From assembly GCA_017989485.1 (NCBI GenBank), contig JAGNPU010000011.1, positions 1 to 14,251 on the forward strand: a stretch of 14,251 bases of DNA, written 5' to 3'. Of the stretch, positions 6,207-12,857 are shown one piece after another. The stretch is from Neisseriaceae bacterium (GTDB taxonomy: Bacteria; Pseudomonadota; Gammaproteobacteria; Burkholderiales; Neisseriaceae). The notes under the pieces were generated by a model. That model worked only from the letters and a program-made list of their open reading frames with translations, did not search any database and was not told the origin of the DNA. Made by a program: the position numbers and the translations under genes. Numbering within the stretch: the first letter of the stretch is position 1; each line of letters starts with the position of its first letter.

Positions 6207-8138
6207 TTAGTCTTTCTTCTTGTCGTCTTTGACTTCTTCGAAGTCAGCGTCCACAACGTCAGCGTCTTCAGCCTTGGTGCCCTGGGTCTCTGCACCGGCT
6301 TCGCCTGCTTCGGCCTGAGCCTGGGCGTACATCATTTCGCCCAATTTTTGGCTCACGGTGGCCAAGGCTTCGGTTTTCGCTTCAATGGCTTCTTTGTCTT
6401 CACCCGCCATCACTTCTTCGGCTTCTTTAATCGCGGCTTCAATGCTTTCTTTTTCCGCTGCGTCTAATTTGTCGCCGTAGTCGGTCATGGATTTTTTCAC
6501 CGAGTGAATCAAGCCTTCAGCCTGGTTGCGTACCTGCACCAATTCAGCCAATTTGCGGTCTTCTTCGGCATTCAATTCAGCGTCTTTCACCATGCGTTCA
6601 ATTTCTTCTTCGCTCAAGCCTGAAGAAGCCTGAATGGTGATGTGCGCTTGCTTGTTGGTGCCTTTGTCTTTGGCCGTCACGTTCAAAATACCGTTGGCGT
6701 CGATGTCGAATTTAACCTCGATTTGTGGCATGCCCCGTGCTGCAGGTGGAATGTCACTCAGGTTAAACTGGCCCAAACTCTTGTTGGCCGACGCTTTTTC
6801 ACGTTCGCCTTGCAACACGTGGATGGTCACCGCATTTTGGTTGTCTTCCGCCGTTGAGAACACCTGTGTGGCGCTGGTCGGAATGGTGGTGTTTTTCTGA
6901 ATCACTTTGGTCATGATCCCGCCCATGGTTTCAATACCCAAAGACAATGGGGTCACGTCCAACAGCAACACGTCCGTACGCTCACCAGACAATACCGCAC
7001 CTTGAATCGCAGCGCCAACGGCCACCGCTTCATCAGGGTTCACGTCTTTACGTGGCTCTTTGCCGAAGTAGTCTTTCACCGCATCTTGCACTTTAGGCAT
7101 ACGGGTTTGACCCCCCACCAAAATCACGTCGTCGATGTCATTTACCGACAGGCCAGCATCCTTCATCGCCACGCGGCAAGGCTCAATCGAACGCTCGATC
7201 AAGTCTTCTACCAGGCTTTCAAACTTGGCGCGGGTAATTTTCAAGGCCAAGTGTTTCGGGCCGGTCGCATCCATGGTGATGTACGGCAGGTTAATCTCGG
7301 TTTGCTGACCGCTAGACAATTCGATTTTGGCTTTTTCTGCGGCTTCTTTCAAGCGTTGCAAAGCCATCACGTCTTGTTTCAAATCTATGCCTTGATCGCG
7401 TTTGAATTCACCAATAATGTAGTCAATCAAACGTTGGTCAAAGTCTTCACCACCCAAGAAGGTGTCGCCGTTGGTGGCCAACACTTCAAACTGTTTGTCG
7501 CCATCCACGTCGGCAATTTCAATGATGGAAATATCAAACGTACCGCCACCCAAGTCGTAAACGGCGATTTTACGGTCGCCCTTCTCGGCTTTGTCCATGC
7601 CGAAGGCCAAGGCCGCAGCAGTCGGTTCGTTAATAATGCGTTTGACATCCAAGCCTGCAATACGGCCTGCGTCTTTAGTGGCCTGACGTTGACTGTCGTT
7701 AAAGTAGGCGGGCACGGTGATCACGGCTTCAGTAACCGGCTCACCCAAGTAGTCTTCAGCGGCCAATTTCATTTTGCGCAAAATTTCTGCGGCAATTTGT
7801 GGTGGGGCCAATTCTTGGTCTTTCGCTTTAATCCAAGCGTCGCCATTGCCGGCTTTAACAATGTCAAAAGGCATTAAGTCGATGTCTTTTTGTACTTCTT
7901 TGTCTTCAAAACGACGGCCAATCAACCGTTTTGAGGCATAAATAGTGTTTTTAGGGTTGGTCACCGCCTGGCGTTTTGCCGGGGCGCCCACCAAAATTTC
8001 GTCACCGTCTAAATAAGCAATCACGGAAGGGGTGGTACGCGCGCCTTCTGCGTTTTCAATTACTTTAGAGGTGGTGCCGTCAAATACGGCCAAACATGAG
8101 TTGGTTGTACCTAAGTCAATACCGATTACTTTTGCCAT
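6207..8138 (-). CDS. dnaK: Molecular chaperone DnaK (Hsp70)
   Basis: The 643-residue ATP-driven chaperone binds exposed hydrophobic peptides and cycles with DnaJ and GrpE in the cytoplasm. Seen in order: the phosphate-1 motif [10 protein letters not shown] (6-15), [17 protein letters not shown], the phosphate-2 motif [11 protein letters not shown] near residue 195, the interdomain linker [15 protein letters not shown] near 390, the substrate-binding domain, and an acidic tail ([12 protein letters not shown]). I chose the ATG at 8138 rather than the in-frame one at 8192. [10 protein letters not shown] is the conserved N terminus, AGGAGC (8145-8150) is an ideal ribosome binding site six bases upstream, and the extra 18 residues overlap the promoter region. 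It follows grpE by 93 bp without a terminator, so it can be read from both the grpE promoter and its own. Confidence 0.98.
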   Translation of the reverse strand: MAKVIGIDLGTTNSCLAVFDGTTSKVIENAEGARTTPSVIAYLDGDEILVGAPAKRQAVTNPKNTIYASKRLIGRRFEDKEVQKDIDLMPFDIVKAGNGDAWIKAKDQELAPPQIAAEILRKMKLAAEDYLGEPVTEAVITVPAYFNDSQRQATKDAGRIAGLDVKRIINEPTAAALAFGMDKAEKGDRKIAVYDLGGGTFDISIIEIADVDGDKQFEVLATNGDTFLGGEDFDQRLIDYIIGEFKRDQGIDLKQDVMALQRLKEAAEKAKIELSSGQQTEINLPYITMDATGPKHLALKITRAKFESLVEDLIERSIEPCRVAMKDAGLSVNDIDDVILVGGQTRMPKVQDAVKDYFGKEPRKDVNPDEAVAVGAAIQGAVLSGERTDVLLLDVTPLSLGIETMGGIMTKVIQKNTTIPTSATQVFSTAEDNQNAVTIHVLQGEREKASANKSLGQFNLSDIPPAARGMPQIEVKFDIDANGILNVTAKDKGTNKQAHITIQASSGLSEEEIERMVKDAELNAEEDRKLAELVQVRNQAEGLIHSVKKSMTDYGDKLDAAEKESIEAAIKEAEEVMAGEDKEAIEAKTEALATVSQKLGEMMYAQAQAEAGEAGAETQGTKAEDADVVDADFEEVKDDKKKD

Positions 8139-8190
8139 TTGTCTGCTCCTAATTCTTTTTCTGAGGCTAGCGCCTTCAATCATGTCTATC

Positions 8191-8218
8191 AAATAAGGGG
8201 GGTTTGGGATATTTCAAG
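8191..8218 (-). promoter_or_regulatory. Sigma-32 heat-shock promoter of dnaK
   Basis: On the minus strand, a perfect -35 CTTGAAA (8212-8218) is followed by 13 bases and CCTTATTT (8191-8198). A run of six C just upstream allows an alternative register, CCCCTTAT, with an 11-base spacer. Both are close to the RpoH -10 CCCCATNT. The promoter sits wholly in the grpE-dnaK gap, with a predicted leader of about 45 bases. Confidence 0.75.
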
Positions 8219-8231
8219 TCCCTACCGCAAT

Positions 8232-8774
8232 TTATTCTTGCGCCGCTTTGGCTTTAGCCACCACCACAAGGGCTGGGCGCAAGACGCGGTCGGCCACCAT
8301 ATAGCCTTTTTGCATCACTTTAAGCACCGTGTTCGGCGCCTCATCACTTTCTTCCGTGGTCATGGCCTGATGCTTGTGCGGATCCAAAGGCTCACCCAAG
8401 GGGTTAATCTCTTGAATCTGGCCTTTTTCAAAGGCGGCCACCAGCTGCTTCAAGGTTAAATCCACGCCAAACTTCAAGGCATCAAACTGACCGCTTTGGT
8501 CTTGTAAGGCCATTTCCAAACTGTCTTTGACCGCCAACAGCTCGCCGGCAAATTTACCGATGGCGTACTTATTGGCGGCTTGAACCTCATCTTGGCCACG
8601 ACGACGCATGTTTTCCATGTCGGCTTTGCCACGCAAAACGCTGTCCTGCAGCTGGGCTTCCAGTTCGGCCACGCGTGCCTGTAAAGACTCGATGCTCACG
8701 GCTTCGGTGCTGTCTTCGGTTGCGGCGTCTGCCGCGGCTTCATTGTGTTCGTGTTTTACGTCTTCTTCGTTCAT
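8232..8774 (-). CDS. grpE: Nucleotide exchange factor GrpE
   Basis: The 180-residue protein releases ADP from DnaK. It has an acidic, poorly conserved N terminus (1-30), a long coiled-coil dimerisation helix from about 28 to 90 (heptad-like [14 protein letters not shown]), and the C-terminal beta domain. The GrpE signature [21 protein letters not shown] is near the end, and [10 protein letters not shown] precedes it. Length is close to E. coli GrpE (197). The ribosome binding site before 8774 is weak (AAAGAGA). It is first in the grpE-dnaK-dnaJ order and is preceded by a sigma-32-like promoter. No hrcA gene or CIRCE element is visible beside it, so control by RpoH rather than HrcA is the simplest reading for this window. 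Confidence 0.96.
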   Translation of the reverse strand: MNEEDVKHEHNEAAADAATEDSTEAVSIESLQARVAELEAQLQDSVLRGKADMENMRRRGQDEVQAANKYAIGKFAGELLAVKDSLEMALQDQSGQFDALKFGVDLTLKQLVAAFEKGQIQEINPLGEPLDPHKHQAMTTEESDEAPNTVLKVMQKGYMVADRVLRPALVVVAKAKAAQE

Positions 8775-8826
8775 GACTGGGTCTCTTTCACTTCAATAAA
8801 CAAGGTTGGTGCTGTAATTGACTTAT

Positions 8827-8854
8827 AAATAGGGGTGGTTTTGACAATTTCAAG
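8827..8854 (-). promoter_or_regulatory. Sigma-32 heat-shock promoter of grpE
   Basis: On the minus strand, CTTGAAA (8848-8854) is separated by 13 bases from CCCTATTT (8827-8834), seven of eight matches to CCCCATTT. It has the same geometry as the dnaK and dnaJ sites. The predicted start is about 45 bases before the grpE ATG. Confidence 0.82.
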
Positions 8855-8931
8855 AGCCCTTACTGTATTAAGGGTTAAAACTGTCTCAAGTACGGCCGGC
8901 CTGACCGTTCATCGCCATGGCTTCAGGCCAA

Positions 8932-8969
8932 TAAAAACCCCCTACGACGGGGTGACGTCATTAGGGGGT
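8932..8969 (-). terminator. Intrinsic terminator after the HD-domain gene
   Basis: On the minus strand, ACCCCCTA (8962-8969) pairs with TAGGGGGT (8937-8944) around a 17-base loop that contains the palindrome TGACGTCA. A run of five T (8932-8936) follows. It lies 15 bases past the HD-gene stop, so it separates that gene from grpE. Confidence 0.8.
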
Positions 8970-8984
8970 GGCACACACCTGGCC

Positions 8985-9626
8985 TCATCGCGGCAGGGGC
9001 ACCCGATCCAATACCTCATGCGTCAGCTGATAGAGGTCGATTTGCGTGTCCTCGGCCAAGACATCCAACAACATCGTGTCTCTAAAGTAGGCCACGCTCG
9101 CCGGCAGGGGCATGTGCAATATTTTGCTCAAGGCGTTTTGGTACATGTCGATGAACTCATGGTCGCGATTGCCCCGTTTAAGCTCGGCAAACGATTCATA
9201 AAACTGGTCGAGCTTGTCGGCCAGCTCTAACAGGCGCCCTTCCATTGTGTCGTCTTTGCCTTCCTTCATGCGGTGAAAAAAGACGCCCTGAAACTCAGCG
9301 GGAATCTCGTCAACGATGAACTTCTCCATCATTTTTTCTTCCACGTGGCTAATCATCTGCTTGAGCTCGGGCGACGCATGCTTGACCGGCGTTTTGATGT
9401 CGCCAATAAACACTTCGGCAAAGTCGTGGTTAATGGTTTTTTCATACACGGCCTTCCAGTCTATTTCGGCCCCGTTCATTTCCTCTAGGGTGCCGAAAAA
9501 CATGGCGTATTGCGACACCTTCCACGAGTGTGCCGCCACATTGTGCTCTTCAAACTTAAACCGCCCTGGCGCCCGGATGATGCGCTCTAAATCGTTGAGG
9601 CTGGTAAAAAAACGGTGTATCCCCAT
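8985..9626 (-). CDS. HD-domain protein, YfbR-like 5'-nucleotidase family
   Basis: The 213-residue protein has the HD metal-phosphohydrolase signature: H33 in AAHSWKV, the doublet H67-D68 in NHDFAEV, E71, and D137 in LELADKLD. Spacing matches E. coli YfbR (H33, H68, D69, D137), a deoxyribonucleoside 5'-monophosphatase that acts on dNMPs. The R18 position of the YfbR nucleotide pocket is also matched (IIRAPGR). Similarity elsewhere looks closer to the YfbR-like Pfam group than to YfbR itself, so the exact nucleotide substrate is uncertain. The start at 9626 has an AAGGA ribosome binding site about 7 bases upstream. It is a single-gene unit with its own terminator; no confident promoter was found upstream. 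Confidence 0.85.
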   Translation of the reverse strand: MGIHRFFTSLNDLERIIRAPGRFKFEEHNVAAHSWKVSQYAMFFGTLEEMNGAEIDWKAVYEKTINHDFAEVFIGDIKTPVKHASPELKQMISHVEEKMMEKFIVDEIPAEFQGVFFHRMKEGKDDTMEGRLLELADKLDQFYESFAELKRGNRDHEFIDMYQNALSKILHMPLPASVAYFRDTMLLDVLAEDTQIDLYQLTHEVLDRVPLPR

Positions 9627-9697
9627 GGTTGCGTCCTTATCATTATTTAAGCCTAGCCGCCCAAACCCTTATGGGCGTCCCATCCCACAGTACCCCA

Positions 9698-9752
9698 AGT
9701 CGCTCACAAAAAACAGCTTAACCCGGCGTCTTCGACGCTTTTTTGAGCGACT
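9698..9752. repeat. Large two-tier stem-loop in divergent intergenic region
   Basis: AGTCGCTC (9698-9705) pairs with GAGCGACT (9745-9752). The stem then continues as six A (9708-9713) against six T (9739-9744), with two bulged bases. Inside is a small hairpin GCGTC-TTC-GACGC (9726-9738) that runs straight into the T-tract. On the plus strand the inner hairpin plus T-run could act as a weak intrinsic terminator; the whole structure could also be a bidirectional stop or a protein-binding element. It lies between two divergent genes, where a terminator is not expected. Confidence 0.55.
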
Positions 9753-9820
9753 ACCCCGTTTTTAAACCCGCACGCCCAAAGTGGCCAAGCCCATGCACGC
9801 CGCGCTTTAGCCCCACGCCA

Positions 9821-9879
9821 GCGCTATTGCCGAATCATTTGTTCAATGCTATATTTGCGCCCATGTCGGCAATAAGCGC
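9821..9879. promoter_or_regulatory. Inverted repeat bracketing a promoter (possible operator)
   Basis: GCGCTATTGCCGA (9821-9833) is the reverse complement of TCGGCAATAAGCGC (9866-9879) except for one extra T, with 32 bases between. The left arm covers the -35 of the predicted promoter and the right arm covers the first transcribed bases. A transcript starting near 9862 would lack the left arm, so a DNA-level role such as a repressor site is more likely than an RNA hairpin. No regulator gene is adjacent. Confidence 0.5.
9827..9855 (+). promoter_or_regulatory. Sigma-70-like promoter for the DUF3870 gene
   Basis: TTGCCG (9827-9832, four of six matches) and TATATT (9850-9855, five of six) are spaced by exactly 17 bases. 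Transcription would start near 9862, leaving a leader of about 105 bases before the DUF3870 start. The leader contains a 24-codon ORF (9863-9937) that begins almost at the predicted start site. Confidence 0.55.
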
Positions 9880-9968
9880 ACCATGGCAACGCATCGCCGC
9901 GTTCATGATAAAGCGCACGGCCGCCAACACCGGCTAGCCAAGACGGCCCAAGCAAAGGGGAACTCGAT

Positions 9969-10295
9969 ATGCCCTATAGTGCAGACACGATTTATGTGGT
10001 GGGCGATGCCAAATCGCCACAAAACAACCCCATAACCGAAAAATTTAAGGCCTATTTCTTGGCCTTGGTCATTGACCCTAAAACCCACCTGATTGTTGAC
10101 GTGGAATGTTCCACCACCTTGGCACTGACCAATCGATTCATTTGTGAATTATTTATTGGCCAGCACATCCAAAACAACGACATCGGTACCCAAATTACCC
10201 AACGCTATTTAGGTTCCTCACAAAAAGCCTTGATTGTGGCATTCAAAGACGCACAAAAAAAATATGCCCAACACCTTCAACGTGATCCTCAATAG
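9969..10295 (+). CDS. DUF3870 domain protein, function unknown
   Basis: The 108-residue product fits the DUF3870 family: an N-terminal strand IYVVGDAKSP (about 8-17), a central VDVECSTTLALT block (about 43-54) followed by RFI, and a C-terminal RYLGSSQKALIVAFKDA block (about 79-95). No signal peptide or membrane segment is visible, so it is probably cytoplasmic. The family has no established biochemical role that I know of. The start has AAAGGGG about 8 bases upstream. The gene is visibly more AT-rich than the two genes after it. It is followed by a strong hairpin and then by a DUF819 transporter and a dipeptide epimerase, so a role in handling or sensing their substrate is a guess from context only. 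Confidence 0.82.
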   Translation: MPYSADTIYVVGDAKSPQNNPITEKFKAYFLALVIDPKTHLIVDVECSTTLALTNRFICELFIGQHIQNNDIGTQITQRYLGSSQKALIVAFKDAQKKYAQHLQRDPQ

Positions 10296-10328
10296 CTGAT
10301 TTAAGCTGCTTTATTTAATTACCTAAAT

Positions 10329-10390
10329 AAAATCCAGCCAATCGCACCGCGTGCTTAACCAGCATGCGGGCGCTTGGCTGGATTTTTTTT
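10329..10390 (+). terminator. Strong terminator or attenuator between DUF3870 and transporter genes
   Basis: AAAATCCAGCCAA (10329-10341) pairs perfectly with TTGGCTGGATTTT (10374-10386). The stem extends inward through CGC(A)CCGCGTGCT against AGCATGCGGGCG with a bulge and a wobble pair, closing on a loop around TAACC. Eight T in a row (10383-10390) follow. It lies 33 bases after the DUF3870 stop and 53 bases before the transporter start, and I see no good promoter in that 53-base gap. It could therefore be a partial terminator or an attenuator within one transcript. A second AT-only hairpin (10310-10317 with 10324-10331) overlaps its 5' foot. Confidence 0.88.
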
Positions 10391-10443
10391 GCTTGCCCCA
10401 CCCCATAACAAAACCGACACACAAAACAAACCAGGAGAAACTC

Positions 10444-11601
10444 ATGATAGAACAAGGATTTATGTATTTGAGCGTATTGATTGCCTGGGCCGCCGCCATG
10501 GCCGCCTTCCAGCAATACACGCATGCGCGCAAACTGCTCACGTTTTTACCCGCCGTGGTGCTGATTTACATCGGCGCCTCGATGATGAACACTTTTGGCG
10601 TATTCGCCCCTTCTGAGTCGATTAGCAACACCTATTCATCCGTGCGCAGCGCCCTACTGCCGGCCATGCTGGCGCTGATGTTGTTGAAATGCAACCTGCG
10701 CGAAATCATTCACCTCGGCCCACGCATGCTGGTGGCCTACGCCTGTGCCGTATTCAGTATTTTGGTCGGCTTCGTGGTCGTCTACATTGGCCTAAAACAC
10801 TTTTACATTGACGGCACCTGGCGCGCATTCGGCGCCCTCGCCGGCAGCTGGACCGGCGGCTCGGCCAATATGGTTGCCTTGCAAAGCATTCTAGACGTCC
10901 CCGAAACCATTTTTGGTTACATTCTGATGATGGACACCATTAACTACGCCGTTTGGGTGATGTTTATGTTCTGGCTGGTGCCGTTCGCCGGGCGCTTTAA
11001 CAAATGGACCAAGGCCCCGGAACAGCTGGCCAGTGCCGCCATGACCCTTAAGGCCGAAGAAAAAGAAGCCCCCATCACCTTCCAAAACATTCTGTACCTG
11101 CTGGGCATAGGCCTATTGATCTCCGCCGTCTGCACCTGGGCGGGGCAAAACCTGCCCAACGTCGGCGACGTCATCAACGGCACCACCTGGACGATTATGC
11201 TGGCCTCCCTCATCGGCCTAGGCTTGGCCATGACGCCGCTGTCCAAAATGTCCGGCTCTATGGAATTGTCTAACGTGATGCTGTACATCATCATTGCCCT
11301 CATTGCCTCACGCTCTGACTTCAGCAATCTGGCCCAGGCGCCGATTTATCTGGTGTCTGGCTTTTTGATTCTGTTCATTCACCTGCTGGTCATGGTTTTA
11401 TTGGGCAAGCTGTTCCGCTATGATTTGTTTACCCTAGGCGTGGCCAGCCTGGCCAATATTGGCGGCATGGCGTCCGCCCCCATGCTGGCGGCCAGCTACC
11501 ACAAATCACTCATCCCCATTGGGGTCTTAATGGCCTTAATGGGCTCGTTTGCCGGCACTTATTTTGGCATGCTGGTGGGCAAAATCTTGTCCTTACTGTA
11601 A
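10444..11601 (+). CDS. DUF819 family membrane protein (YjcL-like transporter)
   Basis: The 385-residue protein is strongly hydrophobic, with about ten membrane segments (for example 8-23, 31-50, 67-82, 95-118, 158-182, 214-233, 250-264, 276-290, 300-321, 355-378). Two related glycine-rich motifs occupy equivalent places in each half: AGSWTGGSANMVAL (133-146) and LANIGGMASAPMLAA (336-350). This points to an internally duplicated transporter fold. The DUF819 family includes B. subtilis YjcL; its substrates are not established. I chose the ATG at 10444 because AGGAG lies 7 bases upstream; the longer in-frame ATG at 10351 falls inside the terminator hairpin. The gene is 28 bp ahead of a dipeptide epimerase and surely co-transcribed with it, so a dipeptide or amino acid is a reasonable inferred substrate. 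Confidence 0.88.
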   Translation: MIEQGFMYLSVLIAWAAAMAAFQQYTHARKLLTFLPAVVLIYIGASMMNTFGVFAPSESISNTYSSVRSALLPAMLALMLLKCNLREIIHLGPRMLVAYACAVFSILVGFVVVYIGLKHFYIDGTWRAFGALAGSWTGGSANMVALQSILDVPETIFGYILMMDTINYAVWVMFMFWLVPFAGRFNKWTKAPEQLASAAMTLKAEEKEAPITFQNILYLLGIGLLISAVCTWAGQNLPNVGDVINGTTWTIMLASLIGLGLAMTPLSKMSGSMELSNVMLYIIIALIASRSDFSNLAQAPIYLVSGFLILFIHLLVMVLLGKLFRYDLFTLGVASLANIGGMASAPMLAASYHKSLIPIGVLMALMGSFAGTYFGMLVGKILSLL

Positions 11602-11629
11602 CCCCTGACCCACCGAGGAAAGTACGCAT

Positions 11630-12688
11630 ATGAAGATCACCCAACTGCGCGTGGTGCACACGCCGCTTAAATTGCACACCCCTTTCAAAACGGCGCTGCG
11701 CACCGCCCACGAAATCGACAACATTGAGGTCTACCTAGACACCGACGTAGGCCTCTGCGGCCGCGGCGCCACGGCGCCCACGCTGGTCATCACCGGCGAT
11801 TCTAAAGAAGGCATTATGGGCGCCCTACTCGGGCCCATTCAGGCCGCGCTGCTCGGCAAAGACCCGCGCCAGCGCAACACCCTCGCCAACGCCATCCAGC
11901 AGTCTTGCGTGGGCAACACCAGCGCCAAAGCCGCCGCCGACATTGCCCTATACGACCTATTCGCCAAATGGCTAGGCCAGCCCCTATATGCGGTTTTGGG
12001 CGGCCACAAGCCGCTCACCACCAATATGACCATCGGCCTAGACACGCCCGACATCATGCAAAAGGCGGCGCAAAAGGCCGTGGCCGATGGTTTTGACACG
12101 CTCAAAATCAAGGTGGGCAACGCCCCCCAGCGCGACATTGAACGCATGCAGGCCATTGTGGCCGCCGTGCCCGCCACCACCCGCCTGCGCCTCGACGCCA
12201 ATCAGGGCTGGACGGCCAAGGATGCGGTCAGGGTCATCCGCCAATTAGAGGCGCTAGACCTCAACATCGACTGGGTCGAGCAACCTGTCACGGCGCGCGA
12301 CTTTGCCGGCCTGAAATACGTGACCGACAACGTGGCCACCAAAATCATGGCCGATGAAAGCGTGTTTTCACCACAGGATGCCTTTGCCCTCATCAGCGAC
12401 CGCTGCGTTGACTTACTCAACATTAAATTATTGAAGTGCGGCGGCATTGCCCAGGCCCAAAAAATCGCCGACCTGGCCGCCATCCATCACATGCCGTGCA
12501 TGATTGGCAGCATGATGGAGTCCTCGGTTTCGGTCAGCGCCGCGGCCCACCTGGCCGCCAGCCACCCCAATATTTTATACTGCGATTTTGATGCCCCCTT
12601 GTGGCTCAGCGAAGCACCGCAAGGCTTGCGCTATGAGGGCCAGCAGCTGTTCCTCAGCGACGGCCCCGGATTGGGCCTAGACGCCTAG
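11630..12688 (+). CDS. Dipeptide epimerase (L-Ala-D/L-Glu epimerase type), enolase superfamily
   Basis: The 352-residue enzyme has the muconate-lactonizing subgroup active site: the KxK acid/base pair K159-I-K161, metal ligands D189 (LRLDANQGW), E217 (WVEQPV) and D242 (MADES), and the opposite base K266 (LLNIKLLKCGG). It also has GSMMESS (293-299) and a DFD motif at 319-321. The aspartates of a DxD motif bind the dipeptide amino group in B. subtilis L-Ala-D/L-Glu epimerase, which supports dipeptide rather than sugar-acid or muconate substrates. Epimerisation of L-Ala-D-Glu lets murein tripeptide breakdown products be used as ordinary amino acids. Exact side-chain specificity cannot be read from motifs. 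The start has GAGGAAAG upstream with a slightly long spacing. It is the second gene of a transporter-epimerase operon and is followed by a terminator. Confidence 0.92.
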   Translation: MKITQLRVVHTPLKLHTPFKTALRTAHEIDNIEVYLDTDVGLCGRGATAPTLVITGDSKEGIMGALLGPIQAALLGKDPRQRNTLANAIQQSCVGNTSAKAAADIALYDLFAKWLGQPLYAVLGGHKPLTTNMTIGLDTPDIMQKAAQKAVADGFDTLKIKVGNAPQRDIERMQAIVAAVPATTRLRLDANQGWTAKDAVRVIRQLEALDLNIDWVEQPVTARDFAGLKYVTDNVATKIMADESVFSPQDAFALISDRCVDLLNIKLLKCGGIAQAQKIADLAAIHHMPCMIGSMMESSVSVSAAAHLAASHPNILYCDFDAPLWLSEAPQGLRYEGQQLFLSDGPGLGLDA

Positions 12689-12706
12689 GCCAGCCCCAAC
12701 CGTCCC

Positions 12707-12739
12707 AAGCCGTTAACCCATCAGGGTTAGCGGCTTTTT
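12707..12739 (+). terminator. Intrinsic terminator after the dipeptide epimerase
   Basis: AAGCCGTTAACCC (12707-12719) pairs with GGGTTAGCGGCTT (12724-12736) with one G-T wobble and a four-base ATCA loop, followed by TTTTT. It begins 18 bases after the epimerase stop and separates the cassette from aceK. Confidence 0.92.
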
Positions 12740-12775
12740 GCTGTCGCATCGGCCCCTTCCCAAAACCCAATAGGA

Positions 12776-12803
12776 TTGTTATGATTAAAAAAATACATAA
12801 TAT
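12776..12803 (+). promoter_or_regulatory. Probable sigma-70 promoter of aceK
   Basis: TTGTTA (12776-12781) and TAATAT (12798-12803) are spaced by 16 bases in an AT-rich patch. They lie just after the epimerase terminator and about 55 bases before the aceK start. The -35 matches four of six and the -10 five of six consensus bases. It is the best candidate in the 118-bp gap. Confidence 0.55.
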
Positions 12804-12857
12804 AAAGTGTCACCCCAGCCTGAGTCCCCACTTGTCGTCACAAAGGAGTCACACAAG

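Noticed and set aside
7002..7877. 291-codon ORF antisense to dnaK
   Set aside because: Long antisense frames in dnaK are a well-known by-product of its codon bias. The composition (rich in H, F, V, Q) is artificial and there is no ribosome binding site or promoter.
8139..8192. Alternative upstream start of dnaK adding 18 residues
   Set aside because: [10 protein letters not shown] is the conserved N terminus and has an ideal ribosome binding site at 8145-8150. The extension runs into the sigma-32 promoter.
9316..9765. 149-codon plus-strand ORF over the HD-domain gene
   Set aside because: It is antisense to a gene with clear family motifs, has no ribosome binding site and no recognisable product.
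10374..10410. Possible sigma-32 site (CTTGGC ... CCCCATAA) ahead of the DUF819 gene
   Set aside because: The spacing is about 21 bases, far from the 13 bases of the three chaperone promoters, and the -35 part is within the terminator stem.
10351..10443. Alternative upstream start of the DUF819 gene adding 31 residues
   Set aside because: The ATG lies inside a strong terminator hairpin, the added residues are not membrane-like, and the ATG at 10444 has an AGGAG site at good spacing.
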